Assembly (NCBI GenBank): GCA_045837725.1
Contig: JBEWZL010000210.1
Location: forward strand, 55,037 to 119,036
Direction: 5' to 3'
Source of the DNA: Vermamoeba vermiformis
Lineage: Eukaryota; Tubulinea; Echinamoebida
Length of the DNA: 64,000 bases
Shown here: piece after piece, positions 32,865-45,800 of the stretch
Numbering within the stretch: the first letter of the stretch is position 1
How the letters are laid out: each line of letters starts with the position of its first letter
Notes under the pieces: model-generated
Seen by the model: only the letters and a program-made list of their open reading frames with translations
Databases searched by the model: none
What the model was told of the DNA's origin: nothing
Position numbers and translations under genes: made by a program

Positions 32865-35089
32865 ATGGCTCAGTTCAACGTTTTTTTGTTCCTTGTAACG
32901 GTCGTTGGTCTGATCCACGCTGGTTTAGGAGAAGATACCTGTCCCTTCGCTTGCTCTCCTGATGGTGGTAGTGAATATTATCTGCATAATATTGCCGAGC
33001 AGTATGTATCAGTACTGTCAGAACTAATTTGCTTTTCGGTACAGATCTTTTTCCTGGCTCTTCGCGAATTTTTTAATATTAATTGCTTATAATTATTCAA
33101 TTGCGGCTAAAATTTAGGACTCATTTCCACTCCGCGAACTTTAATGGAGTTACATACAACTTCAACATCAGCATCTGTTCTGCTTCGGCAGGAATGTATT
33201 GCGGAGGCTGCCAGTATTATCCTGGTAAGTAAAATGATATTATTACGAGCAAAATATAATTATTAAAATCAAAATCAGGTGTTTGCCAGTTTTGGGGCTC
33301 TTATTCTGATCCGAAGACGAGATGTCTCGGAAATAGTTGGACCCGCGAAGTGACCGGACTCAGTAAGTGGTCGATATCAAATCTTTAATTGAGTGTGCTT
33401 AAATTAAATGGGCTTAAAATTTTTGGTCGCAGACGGTGGTTTTGGCGTTCAGGTCAAATACTCAAAGGGTGATGTGTGCGAATCATGCATGCCTGATAAC
33501 CCAAGAGAGGCTATTATCACATTGCTGTGCGACTCTTCTGGTACGTAATGACACGCCTTCCTTCACACAACCAGCCCCAACGGGCGCGCGGGCGCCGCGG
33601 CCGGGCGCCCGACAAGGGGGCCGCGCCCCGGCCCGCGGGGCGCAGGATGCCCGGGGGCGGCGCGACCAAGGCAAACGGGGCGGCCAGGGCCCCCACCCGA
33701 CCGCCACCACACGACACCCGACCCCACACAAACACACCCACACAAGAGCCAAGCCCACCGCCCCCAACCCCTCCCACCAACCCCCCCGCCCAAGCCAAAA
33801 CAAGACCCACCAAACTCAACACAAAAAAACCACCACGCCCCACCCGCAACCCACAAAAACCCACAACAAGCAAAGACCAACCGCCCCCCCAACCCAAACC
33901 GCAGAAAGCCCAACAACAACCCCCCCCCCCACCCCCGCGCAAAGCCACACCGCGAACCGAGCCCCCCCACCCCGAGAGCCACCCCCACCGAACCCACACA
34001 CCCACCCCCCAGGACCCCCGGCCCCGCCCCCAGCAGTCTCAAGGGCAGAGCGCCAGCGAGCGCCCGAACCCGAGCAACCCACGCGACCCCCCTCACGCCG
34101 GAGCAAAGGATCACCCGCACCAAACCAGCGCCCAAACAGCAAACAAAAGCGAAGCCACAAAACAAGACCCACAAGCAGCCCACCAGAAAAAAGAACGAGC
34201 CAAGGAAGCACAACAACGACCCAGAGAGCCCAACAGCACGGAAGAACAAACCTAGAGCCCCCACCTCCCCCACCCGCCCCCCAAGCCGCCCGCGGGACAG
34301 ACCCCAGGAGACCTACCGGCGCCCCCGCCCTCCCAGCACCCGGCCCCCCGCGCCCCCGCCGCCAGGGACAGAGGCCAGCCGCCGCACCGGGGGCGGCGCC
34401 ACAGAGGGGAGCCGCGCAGAAACACACCCCACCCCCCGACAGCCACCCCGCCGCGAGGCCACCCCACGAGGGGCCAAAAAAACCCCCCGCGACTGCCAAC
34501 CGCAGCGACCGGCCCCCGCCGGCCAGCGCGGGGGGCGGGCCACAAGCGACAGCCCGGGAGGCGGCCCCCCCCCCCCCCCCCCCCGCCAGAGCCAACGCGC
34601 CGCCAGGCGCAACAAAAGGCCCGCCAGAGGGGGTTTTCGGATGATCCGAGTGCTGCGCCCCACAACACTCAACAATCAAGCAATGAGCATCGAAATGTTT
34701 TGGTAATAGTAGCGCTTATGATTGGGAAATAGAAGAGGCGAAAGATCGGGATTGGGACAAGAGAGGTGGGGGGGCGCTCTCCTGTTCTCATGCTCGGTTG
34801 TGGGCGAGGAGCGAGCGACGAAAACTATGGATAATGACAGAATGGTGCGTGAGAGAGTGGACGTGAAGTGGCGCCAGGAGAGACGATCTTCACGTTAGCG
34901 AACGAGTGCGACATGTCTACTGGCTCTGCGTACCAGAATTGCGACGGCACAATTGTGTACACTTACAAATGCAGTGGTCCAAACTGTGGTAATTGCAAAG
35001 TGACCGATAAAGCTCGCGTAAACACGTGCTACGACGGCTACGAATATCAATGCATTTTCAATAATGCCGCTTCACCCGTCGCCTTGTAA
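32865..35089 (+). CDS. Secreted cysteine-rich protein with MRH-like fold
   Basis: Exons are 32865-33001, 33118-33224, 33279-33362, 33433-33540 and 34869-35089, giving 218 aa with a clean frame. The first 22 residues are a signal peptide (FLFLVTVVGLIHAGLG). The rest resembles a mannose-6-phosphate-receptor-homology domain. YNFNISICSA is the first strand pair. CQFWG, the VKYSKGD strand, AIITLLCDSS and ANEC follow in the family order, then TIVYTYKC. There is no transmembrane helix, so it is soluble in the secretory or endolysosomal path. The last intron (33541-34868) is 1.33 kb, far longer than the others here, because it holds the T-depleted C-rich block. AATAAA is at 35112-35117. The acceptor at 34868 keeps the frame but was chosen by frame alone. 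Confidence 0.7.
33565..34640 (+). other. T-depleted, C-rich block inside an intron
   Basis: This stretch of about 1.08 kb has base composition unlike anything else in the window. In 33721-34620 I count about 11 T in 900 bases on the + strand, with C far above G. A run of 20 C lies at 34565-34584. There is no tandem unit, no coding similarity and no transposon end that I can see. All six frames look open only because stop codons need T on one strand and A on the other. The flanks return to host composition by about 34680. It may be real simple-composition DNA, a strand-biased mutation product, or a sequencing/assembly artefact. Confidence 0.85.
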
Positions 35090-35111
35090 GCAATGCAACT
35101 TGTATGTGTCG

Positions 35112-35117
35112 AATAAA
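35112..35117 (+). terminator. Polyadenylation signal AATAAA after MRH-like gene
   Basis: AATAAA lies 23 nt past the stop codon. Use is inferred from position. Confidence 0.5.
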
Positions 35118-35270
35118 TCGTTCGTTCACTTGACGAGCTAGCCTTGAAGGATAGCTTCGGGTGTTTAATTTTCAAACGGAGTTATTTCTTTTTGTCTGAC
35201 CAGAACGACCATACTATGTGGTCGAGGCTCTTTGTTCTATTAGTATAATTATTGGCCTAACATCATCTTA

Positions 35271-38200
35271 ATGTCCAATGCAAACAAAAGAAAGCGCGAG
35301 GACGAAGATCACGAAGATCCGGAAGCAGATCGTGTTGCAAAAAAATCAAAATGCGATCTTATCGAAATAAATACGCTACCCGAGGAGTTAATCATGCAGA
35401 TACTTGTTAGAGTACCAAAAAAAAATCTAGGTATTATTTAATTTTTCAATAATTACCGGAATTAATGTCTTTCAATGTGGTAGTGGAAATCAATTTTAAT
35501 ATTAATTTTCTGCCATAAATAGAGGCTTTATCAGAAACATCAACGCAATGGCTCAAGATCACGCGCTCACGAGATTTTTGGAGACTGTCGTGTCAATACC
35601 GATGGACGTCGGTTGTTGCTTCTGATACTTTAGAATTTACTTCAGAAGAATATGTATTCCCAATTGTTATGCGTAAGTTAATGACGAAACCCGAATCTGA
35701 TCTGATCTATCCGCCCTTAGTCAACGGCAGACCTTTGGTGGATTGGCAGTTTTACTACAAAATTAGGTACGCCATGACATTAATATTATAGAGGGCTCAC
35801 GCACGATTTAGAAAAAAACTCGGCAAAGCAATCAAAAGCGTCGCGGAACAAAGCCAAAGGTTTCCAGACATACTAGCGGCAGCAGTAGGAAGAATTCTTT
35901 CTAAGGGCACCGAGCTGCAATATGGCACGGTAGCCAGCGTATTAGAAATATTTCCTATTTTGTCGCTGGCCAAGAGTCTATTTCCCGTGCTTGTAGTGCC
36001 GATTCTTGATCTAGCGTTTGATATGGCCTTATTGCGCTATAATAGAGGTGAAACAGCTTGGTTCCGGCCTAATATTATGTTATTAGAGCACGTAATCGAT
36101 TGCAGTCGTCCAAGAGCCAAAATTTTCAGGTGAGATCTGTGATCCGATTCGTTACTTTTAATATTTGTTTTAATTATTACGTTTATATAGTTTTTGCCGT
36201 CGTGCGTATGGCCTTTTACAACTAGTTAGAGACAATAACGAAGAGGAAACAATTCTGACCCTGGTAAAAGTCATAACGCAGCTCTTCAGATCGAGAACTA
36301 CATACGATGAACGGTCAAAAAAGCTGTTTGGCATGGTCACTGAATGTATGATTGGATTGGGCCCGTTAGATCTTGGGAAGGATAAATACCTTGCTGGTTC
36401 CTTGGCATTTCAACGACCATTCGGCCCAGCCAGCGTGAGCCTGCTGAAACAATTTGCAAGAATCAAAGGTTAGAACATAAATAAGGTTACTATAGTAATG
36501 TTTTCTAATGACATAGTCCTGTAGAGTCGTTTACAACAATGGTGGTTGATATTGCAAGCAGAATGTATCATGCCAGCGATGATTGGAAGATTAAAGCGAG
36601 TGCCATCGCCGTTGCATGGAATTCATTGAACAAAACAACAGAATACACCGAGAAATATTGCGCGTAAGTTCTTCATTTTCCAAAAATCAAAGTCCAGGGA
36701 AGGACAGGGTCGGGATTGATTGTTATTCCTAATCCTAATTCCTAAATAGGTTGGCCGTACACGCAGCAAGACAGCCCGAGAGTGAGCTATCATTTGTCGG
36801 TCTCATTGGCCTGTTTAATATAGTCAGAAAATCCGACGAGTGCGAGACACAGTTCAACGGCGAGCTTGCCACAACAATATTCAACGTATTTACCGATGCT
36901 TTGATGAAATACGATGCAAACATAGGGTAAGTGTAGTGGTTTAAAGAAGCCATAATAATAACATTGGCGTAGTTTGAAGTTGTACATGGTTCTGTGGCAG
37001 ATTTTACCGGCTGTCCAATCGGACTTGGTTTCAGATGAGCTGTTAAATCAATTCATTGCAAATGTTCTTGACCTGTTTGCACGACTTGACCAAAATGTTG
37101 CACAAGTTGAAGACAAGTTTGTTTTCTCATTTGGTGATGTAGGCACAAAGTTCAAAGGTCGATTGGCCAAAGTACGTTGACTATGAAATTTCGAATATCA
37201 TCTCACTAACGTGCCATTGTTATAGATCGTAGAGAAAGTAAAGACGACGTTTTTCTCCATGAACAAGGAGAGATTTCCGTCTGAGAGATTGTTAGAGTGC
37301 TACGTTGATTTTGGTAAAACAGAAATTCGCGTCTATTCTTGTCCTCATACTCAATCGATTGATAGGCATGGCAGTGCAAGGAGATGAATTCGCTTCAGAA
37401 TTCAGACAGCTCGCCAAACAAATCATTGCTGGCACATTGCCGTTCAAAGTATCTGTCGTAGCGTGCTACGGAAGAATGGCCGATGATTGGTTGCACTTTG
37501 CAGAGTCAGAAGAGGAACGCGAACATATTATAAGACAACTCATCGAAGCAATTCCTCAAGTGGTTTCAGATTTCGGGCAAAGCGATGTGTTCGAAGAACA
37601 GCAGCGACCAGAGACTGGACCTGAAAGTCTACCAAACACATTTCAAGAGATATTAGACGAGTATGAAGGTGATGGACTAGATAAGATAGCTACAATGGAG
37701 TTCCATGCACCAGAGTTTTACGTCTGTAAGGAGCATTTGACACCTGTCAATCCGAGGGGAATAATTCGATACGACAGAGGTGCTGGAATTACACGAGTAA
37801 GTGACACAGGTCGTCATAAATAATGCTTAATGTTTGATAAGGAAATTGCCGAGTCCCATTTGTATGCCTCTCGGCTGCTCATTATCGTCATTAAGAACGA
37901 AGGCAAATACGTTCAGCACGCACAAAAAGTTCTGCACGCCGTGTTAGCGACATATCGTATTCTTTTCAATACAGGCGAACTGCATCATGCGATACTTGCT
38001 TTTTTGGCCCTTGTCAAGCCAGAGATGGAGCCAATCGAGTTCCTTAAATACATTGAAATCATTTTTCATACCATGGCTAATCAAATCGACCCTGAGTTGT
38101 CATTTAGCCAAATCACTCAAAGAGGAATATCAGATCTGTTCGCTTTTGTAAGTTCGCAAGAAATCTATTTGATGATGCACTAATACTATCATTTAGTGCT

Positions 38201-39119
38201 TTGGTTTATTAGAACCTTGCGGTGTTAGTAAGGCAAGCACTATCAGGAATGCTATCAATGCTTATCTGTTGATGTACGACTTTTCCGTTCCAAAATTTAT
38301 GGAGGTACGTAACTTAAGACCATTTATCTCATCATCTCGATTTTAATGCAGTTTATTTCAGTTGGACAAATTGATTTACTATTGCATTACAACGTGGCCA
38401 AGAATTGCTTATGAAGGCATTCGACAGTCAATTTTAGCGATCTGGCTTGTCAAACGTGTCAAAAATGCAGAGTCTTTGGTACGTTCATTATTTATATTTA
38501 TTATTTTCATTCAATAATACGATATTGTGCAGGAACAAAAGATGCCGTTGTTGTTCGTATTTGCAACCGCCGCGGTATTCTACAGCGTGGGCTTTGTATC
38601 GGTACGTCCAAATTCTGCATTTTTAGCATCTTGGACTCTACAAATACTCATAGTAATGTTACCCAGGAGCATCTGTGCGCCGATGACCCGGATGAGGAAG
38701 ACTACGAATCTTCAGATAAGTACTTGGCGCGCATTATGCCGGACTGCCGAGCTCTGTACATGGCAGCTTTAGAAGGCAAAGAGGGGTTTGAGATGAACGC
38801 TAGACAATTGAAAATTTTACGCAACTTCTTGGTACTTTACGCGGTGGATGTCGTGCACGGTTTTTCGACAGAAGTTTCAATGTTACGCCAGGTGGACGAT
38901 TATCAAGAATACCTGTTAACATCAGCCACGACATATGAAATACCGTTCGATACTGGTGTGCCTGAATTGACCAGTTTATTCAAAGAACTGGATCTGAGCG
39001 GTATTTGCAAATTACTGTCGCTTAAATGTGTTGTGTACTCGGATGAAGAAGAAGGAGGTGACTATGAAGATAATGAAGCTGAAGAAAATAACAAGGCAGA
39101 AGATAACAACGAACAATAA
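35271..39119 (+). CDS. Large F-box protein with helical-repeat body
   Basis: The gene opens at ATG 35271 with a basic, NLS-like N-terminus (NKRKREDEDHEDPEADRVAKK). An F-box split by the first intron follows: INTLPEELIMQILVRVPKK, then TSTQWLKITRSRDFWRL. The remaining roughly 900 residues, spread over about 15 small exons, are alpha-helical and look like armadillo/HEAT-type solenoid repeats (for example LHHAILAFLALVKPEMEP and TTIFNVFTDALMKYD). The C-terminus is a D/E/N-rich tail (DEEEGGDYEDNEAEEN) ending at TAA 39117-39119. It is likely an SCF substrate adaptor with a large protein-binding solenoid. Internal exon ends are approximate. A broken copy of its 5' end lies downstream at 39231-39350. 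Confidence 0.75.
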
Positions 39120-39230
39120 ACTTTTTTCGGTATTTGTTTACACGTACCTCGTCCGAGTAAAAAGTAGTAAAGTGGCCACGGCAAAGCGGGACCACAAATG
39201 CACTCTTTAATTCATATGAGCTCTTAATAT

Positions 39231-39350
39231 CATGGCTTTGATACTAGTTGGGCCAAAACAACGCGAGGATGAGGATCTCGAACCTGATCGTGTCACAAAA
39301 AAAACTAAAATGCGAGGTTGTCGAAATTACTCGAGGAGTTGATCATTACT
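39231..39350 (+). pseudogene. Truncated duplicate of the F-box gene 5' end
   Basis: The stretch repeats the first 100-odd bases of the coding region at 35271 at high identity. Shared blocks encode the acidic EDED segment, the DRV basic segment with an A-run, and the EELI start of the F-box. The copy has indels and no continuing frame. It lies 110 nt beyond the stop of the parent, so it is a tandem duplication remnant. About 10-20 nt of F-box-like sequence may persist further on, but I cannot support more. Confidence 0.65.
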
Positions 39351-39730
39351 ATTTAAATCAATATCATATTAGAATTTCGAAATATTGTCGTGCCGGCAAG
39401 ATTCGATCGTAGACAATTATGGCAGAACAGAACCACGATTATTTTATTTACGATTATTATTAATGGTAATAATTTTTTTAACGTACGTAGAGTAGCGGAA
39501 TTCAGGTTCAGTGGGATTTGTTACAAATAAATCTGCTCTAGGCCAATGCAACGCCGCCCAACACCACGCAGCTTATTAATCCTGCAATGACAAGTGTTGT
39601 ATTCATAATTTTATTAGGAACTAAATTGAACAAAAAGGGCGGCAAAAAAATCTTCGTGTCGGTTGATTTTTCCATTCTCGTTTTGTTTGTATTATTTATT
39701 TATATAAATGCAACAATAAGTCGTGTATTA
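39351..39730. other. Intergenic region before alkaline ceramidase
   Basis: These 380 nt hold A+T-rich spacer, possibly with decayed remains of the duplicated F-box gene near its start, and the promoter of the ceramidase. I see nothing else. Confidence 0.4.
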
Positions 39731-41358
39731 ATGAACAACGCTACTTGTGGTCCGAGCGGCTTTTGGGGCGATATCACTTCGTCAATTGGTAAGCGCATCT
39801 ACTGCTCTGTTGAAAACAAAATGAACAATGGCCTTGAAATTTTTAATTATATTATAATATACCGAATAATAACAAGATTTTTAAGCCAATATTTTGCGTT
39901 ACAACGACTGATCTAGCGACGTCTTTCAATTCAAGTTTACCGTTACGGATGTCACAATAAAAATTATGATCAATAGCACCATATTGATACAAATATTTAT
40001 TTTATTATTAACTACACCGTGCTCAATAATTAGATCGCCGTTACTTTGTTACGGCGCAAAAAAAAATACGTGTAACTATTATTTTCCCAATCACATTATT
40101 TATCAAAAATATATAAATATTTGATAGTATAGCGATCGTGTTAATTTGTTTATTAAATATCTGGACGGATCTAGCACTGGAAATATTCCGATTCTCCGTT
40201 CAGTTGCTTATTAATCGATAATAAATTTAATATAAAAAATACGCTATATTTTTAACGTAGTATAGGCCATTTTACTATAATTAACTGAAGATCTGAAAAC
40301 GACAATCACTAACAACAAATCTGAAATTTTACTAGATTGGTGCGAAAAGAACTACGACGTGTGGTATTATCTCGCCGAATTTTGGAACAGCACTTCAAGT
40401 CTAGCACTGAGTTTATTTGGATTTATTGGCTTTTATTTGACCAGACGAGAAAAATTCGAATTTCGGTATCAATTGTTCAATCTGTTTGTAGCGGTCGTTG
40501 GACTTGGTAGCGCAGCTTTCCATGGCACATTATTGTATTCTATGCAGGTATAGTCTTATTTCCCATTTATTTTAACTAAAAATCAACATCCGGATAGCAT
40601 ACGATACCAACGAGCATGAATCTTATTGATTATATCAATTTTAGCATATAATTTGCTTTTATACGACACATTAATGATATAATGCTTAATCTCGATTATT
40701 TAAAAAGAAAATAATTTTACTGCGGATCGAGATTTTCTCATCGTGCTAATTGAATACTTAATATAGATGTGGGACGAACTGCCTATGGTCTACACTACTA
40801 TGGTCACATTGTATATATTAAGCTGCAAAGAGAAACCAGCTGGCAAAGGCGATCTGAAAGCAGGCATATTTTATATTGTTTATGCCATAGTTTGCTCCGC
40901 CGTGCATTTTATGCATGCATTTGTAACGATATTTCAAGTGCATTTTGGCGTAATGGTATTTTCTGCACAAGTTTGGGCCTTAGTTTACGCGTCAAGATTC
41001 AAAAAGATGAGCGATCATAAGAAAATGTTTTGGCCGTATTTATTCTTTCAATTCGCTGCTCTTGGAGCGTGGGTAAGCTATTTAATACTATATTATATAT
41101 ATATATCGATATTTACTAAATTGAATTCTTTCGTAGCTGATCGATCTGCATTTTTGTCATTGGATCGAAGAAAATTTGCCGTTCAACCCTCAATTGCACG
41201 CGATCTGGCACACGTTCTCGGCTATTGCTAGCTATTGCACTGGAATGAGCTTATGCGCCTTGCGCTCTCATTATTTGAAGGAAGATCCTCAATTCAAGTA
41301 TTTCTGGAAGATCTTCCCGTACGTGGAACGTGGAAAGGCTAAGGAAAAAACAAAATAA
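39731..41358 (+). CDS. Alkaline ceramidase (ACER/YPC1 family)
   Basis: This multi-pass ER/Golgi membrane hydrolase cleaves ceramide to sphingosine and fatty acid. Four exons (39731-39788, 40336-40547, 40767-41072, 41137-41358) give 265 aa, the family length. The N-terminus GFWGDITSSI joins IDWCEKNY, as in ACER proteins. Hallmarks: AEFWNSTSSLALSL, GLGSAAFHGTLLY, MWDELPMVYTT, and the C-terminal IDLHFCHWIEENLPFNPQLH followed by AIWHTFSAIASY. The Ser/His/Asp residues that hold the zinc are in these motifs. About seven hydrophobic helices are visible. The basic C-terminus (GKAKEKTK) may act as an ER-retention signal. The first intron, 547 nt, is the longest of the gene. Confidence 0.93.
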
Positions 41359-41744
41359 TAATCTAACCCCTGTTAATTAATTATCAACATATAAAGCGAA
41401 ATTTTGCATCGTACTAGCACGTGCGACGATTTCTTTGTTCAACTTTTTTGTACTGCTGCATTTGCTGATAGAAATAGGACACCAGTAATTATAGTACTGC
41501 AAATCGATACGCAGCTAGCATAACAGAAAGCGCCCAAGGTAATTGCCGATGACAGTTCTGTTATCTTTAAAACGGAATTCAGATTTAAACTCGAATCCGA
41601 AAGTTGGCGAGGTTAATTAATTGCTTCTCTCACTAAGGAATACATTATTTTTAAATACGTAGTTTAGTTACGAAGCTAATTCTGAAATCCAATTTTTTGT
41701 TTGGATGCAAAAATTCGATCCAATTAACCCTCATAACTAGTTAA
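41359..41744. other. Intergenic spacer
   Basis: These 386 A+T-rich nt hold the ceramidase 3' flank and the promoter of the small SAM-like gene. No gene or RNA is visible. Confidence 0.45.
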
Positions 41745-41978
41745 ATGACAACGCCATTGCCTACATGGACAACTACTGAAGTAGTTAACTGGGCGCGAAC
41801 AGTGTTGGGCTTTTCAGCCAAGAGTGCACAAGTGTTAATCCAGCAAGAAATCACCGGATACATTCTCTATGCACATGTCCCTAGTTTGATCGCCTTAATT
41901 TCTCTTCTTCCTGGAGTTCCAACCGGAAGGGTTAAACGAATGTGGGATGAAGCTGCAAAAATGCGCGACCAACTGTAA
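41745..41978 (+). CDS. Small SAM-domain-like protein
   Basis: A single exon encodes 77 aa, starting MTTPLPTWTTTEVVNWARTV. The pattern W..TEVVNWARTVLGF, then a short helix and the final helix GRVKRMWDEAAKMRDQL, fits a stand-alone sterile-alpha-motif fold (five helices, about 65 residues), used for homo- or hetero-oligomerisation. There is no other domain, signal peptide or membrane helix. It may be an adaptor, a free polymer-capping unit, or a short hypothetical. The frame is intact and the start is the only ATG nearby. Confidence 0.6.
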   Translation: MTTPLPTWTTTEVVNWARTVLGFSAKSAQVLIQQEITGYILYAHVPSLIALISLLPGVPTGRVKRMWDEAAKMRDQL

Positions 41979-42848
41979 CGATGCTACTTCCACATAAACG
42001 TAAATTTCCCGTGCAAAAAGAACTTTTTTGGTTCCTTTGAACGGGACCGACAATAACAATAAAAACAACGGGATGCGAAGGATAGACTGCTGAATTGAGT
42101 GAGTTGAGAAAGCACGCTTAGGAGCACAGTATTGTATCTGCAATACTTGTGCTATAAGTGCGCGCAAATAGTAAAATAATAAAACGAGAGCAATTGCGAT
42201 TTTGTACCCTAATACTAATTTTAGGAAACTAAAATTACTTTGCCGGGGTTTCTAAACTACGTTTCGACAAACGAGTAACTAGTATTGAGAAGAGAATATT
42301 GTAGCAACTTTCGCTGGTGAGGAGTGGGATAAAGAAACCGCGCCGAGATTGCGAATCTCTAGATTAACTACAAGGAAATACTTAGTAAATAGGACAAGCA
42401 CGTTGAAAACGAGCACTTGTAATATTGCAGAAATAATTTAAAACAATTTAGGTAAATAAACCGTTGCAGATTAGATTTACAGATTAAACCACGGAAATAC
42501 CTTCTCACACGATCAATTCGCGTTAATTTTAAATAAAATATCGTGCTTCTCACGCTCCTTGAAGCAGAGCTTGTGATATTCAAAGATCGAGCTGTTTACG
42601 TAAATGCACAGGGCTCTATGTTTCATTCGTGAGCTTGTCCTCGGCATATTTGCAATACATTTGCGTTGATATGGATTAGAAAAATAGCTGAGAAATGGTG
42701 TTTGGTCGGCGAAATTGGGTGTTAAGAAATTAGTTCGTTTTTTTTGATCAGAATTTTATTTTGCGCGGCATCGCAACAACTATCGTTGCATATCTGATAG
42801 TTATTTATTTAATTCAGATACGATAGCTTGCGGTTGCTAATCTTCGCG
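41979..42848. other. 870-nt intergenic region without visible gene
   Basis: This spacer sits between the SAM-like gene and the GTPase-Cbl gene. I found no consistent spliced frame and no structured RNA on either strand. It presumably holds the promoter of the long downstream gene. Confidence 0.45.
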
Positions 42849-45800
42849 ATGGAGAAGACAGATACGCACAACGTACGAGTGTTATTGCTTGGTGATAGCA
42901 AAGTCGGCAAAACATCTTTAAGACTAAGACTATTTTCATATTTTACGGATGAATATTACCCAAGGTAATTATATGAACCTAAACAAACGTAAAATTGAGT
43001 AAATTTGTGCGAGTCGGATTTAGTTTTCTATCTTTGCTTTCAAGCTTTTGATTAATAGAATATCTTGACTGCTATGAAATAAATGTCCTATATCGATGGC
43101 AAGCGCGCTGTAAATTCGTTTAAATATTATTCAAATTTCTAACTTCATTCTGAAAATACACTTCGATCCACAGAAAATTCGAAATATTTCTTTCGATTGC
43201 TGCTATTTGTCGCGCATATATAATTTCACTATAACGGCTTGGAAATGATACAAGTTTTGATTCAAATTTCTGTTTTTACATTTTAACCGACCCGATCTTA
43301 AACTTCAAGCACTTAATATTGAATCAATACCACTATATTCAAATATAATAATTAAATTTATTTTTTAGCACGCTATGTTTCAAACACACGCTTCCGGAGC
43401 TCACTATGGAAGTAGATGGGAAAGAGACACCTATATATTTTGAGATCTGGGATTATCCTGGTAAGTGCATTACAGCTATTTATTTTAATTATAGCGCTTT
43501 ATATTGACCCTTATCAATTTGCCCGATTGAATCGATTTTATTTGTTCCAGATTTCGTTCTTTAATGATTTGAAACTTAAAGACTTAACATTAGCCAATTA
43601 GCTAAAATTAATGATATAACGCGCATACTTAATGAATATATTATCGTTCATGGCAACGGTAATGTCGTAAAAGACATCCGAGAGAAATTTCAAAACAACG
43701 AGCCAGCTTTTTTGTATATTGCTGACTATGCTTGGCGGTTAAATCTTAAATTAATGTTATATTTATATATCATATTCTAGCTAGTTCTTAATTAATGACC
43801 TCCAAAGAATCTTTTTCCGCCTCGGAATGTCTTTTTACTTACCTGGATTCACGTTAACGGTTAAAATTATAGCTAAACATTAGCCTATATATGCACAATA
43901 TTATATATTATAGCTGCAAATGCACAAAATGATGTTTCAAGACCGATCCGGATCCAATCGGTGCACACTCAGTTACATCGATTTTGTGAACGATGTGAAC
44001 CAGTCACGTGATTTTTTTCCGCGTTGTGTTCGTGTGTTCGTTGGGCACAGCAGCAGAGCGCGACTTTTGTTCATTTTGTGCTTTTGTTAAGTGTTCGAAG
44101 ATTTTGCCGATTTGCGAGTTCACATCAAAATCTTATCTTCGGTTACAGAATTTATTTTCAGCTTTTTTTTTGGTTCTAACATTTTGCTTGTAATTTCTCA
44201 TAGGTGACAAATCACAGTGGAACATTCCTCTCATTTCTATCGCGACTACATTGGACGCTATTGTGTATTGCTACTCGATCTCTGACAACCAGTCCTTGGA
44301 GCACGTTGTTAAGAAGGTAAATATCTCATATATTATTTATATATACATAATAACACGACATTTATATTAATAATAATCCATAATGAATCTTTCAATGGAA
44401 AAATAATGATTTTTGGCACGCATTGGATCCGGACTTAATCTTGACCTATTTACGGCTTATTTTCATTACAATAGTCTAATATGTTATTTAATATAGTGGC
44501 AAAACGAGTTTCCTGCGCTCACTTCACCAATTCCAACGTTTTTAATCGGTTTGAAAGGCGATCTACGATCACTGGACGATTCAGACAGCGATCCAAGTGG
44601 TCTTATTGGCGTGTCACACGTGCCTCTCGTTGAAATTGAAAAGGCTAAGGCCACTGCTAAGATTTTACAAACCGCAGAGGGTGAAAGTGTGGAGTACATG
44701 GAGTGTTCAGCGAAAACATCGTCAGGCGTACACAAAGTCTTCAGCCGAATTGCGCAGCTTGTGCTCAACAAGAAGAAAGTCAAAAATGTTCCTGAGCCAC
44801 GTGACGCCATTGCGAAGAGCGGCAACACAACGAACGACGTCAAACTTGGATTGAGACAGTCGAGCGCGACTATGAGATCCAGCGCCAATCACAGCAACAA
44901 ATCTGGCATGAGCAAAGAAGAGCCCAGCACGAATCGAATCATCATCAACGAAGCCGATTTGGTCTCGTTAGCTGAGAGCGAAGACGACTTTCCTATTTTG
45001 GACATCGTGGAAAGTAGCGACATGGAGCGCAAAGAAATTGAAAAGAAGATGAAAAATTACAAAGACTCGGACACAGTGCCGCTCAATGAGTCATTTGAAT
45101 GGGAAGAAAGGTAAGTTAGTTTTTTTATCAAACGTTTTATAACCCATGAAATTTCGCCGGATCCAATCGAACACATTTTTTACGAAATGCTCATGTAATA
45201 ATATTGACCTATAATATGACGCAAACAAACTGTTATCAGTGTTTCAATAATGACGGCAAGGTTATTATTATTGTTCCACTTGATATTCTTGCTAATGTCA
45301 GAAATGCCGAGTATAATCTTCGAAGATGTTTTTGTGTTTTTGAATTAACCTACCCCAACACGATCTATCGATATTTAAGCCTTATATCGCAATATTACAT
45401 CGATCTAATGCTATTTTTGACGTGTAGTGAGGCTGCGGATCGAAGTGAAGAAGAGTTCAGTGAAGCGTCAGTTTCCGATGATGAAGGCTTTTTTAACAAG
45501 TCGTTGTTGAAAGCACGAGGAATTTCAGTGCTTTTGCACCGTTTATTCAAAGCAGAAAAAGAGCAATTGCCGCCATTATACAAAATGGTTGCTAGTTTTG
45601 CCGTGAATGTTTTGACCAACGCCTACGTCAATCTCTCACACAGATTTTTGATCGCACGGTAAGAGCACATTTGTTCCTCGTTCAGTGAAAATTAACCGAT
45701 CTCTAATTGCAGAATCGAAAAAAATGTCGTGGACTACATGCGACTTGTGCGCTCATTAACGAAGAAAAATTTGTTCCACAAATGGGTCAAAAACTTCCGA

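Noticed and set aside
33436-34679. Long overlapping open frames of 100-400 codons on both strands
   Set aside because: They exist only because this block has almost no T on one strand and almost no A on the other, so stop codons cannot form. They lack protein-like composition and lie in an intron.
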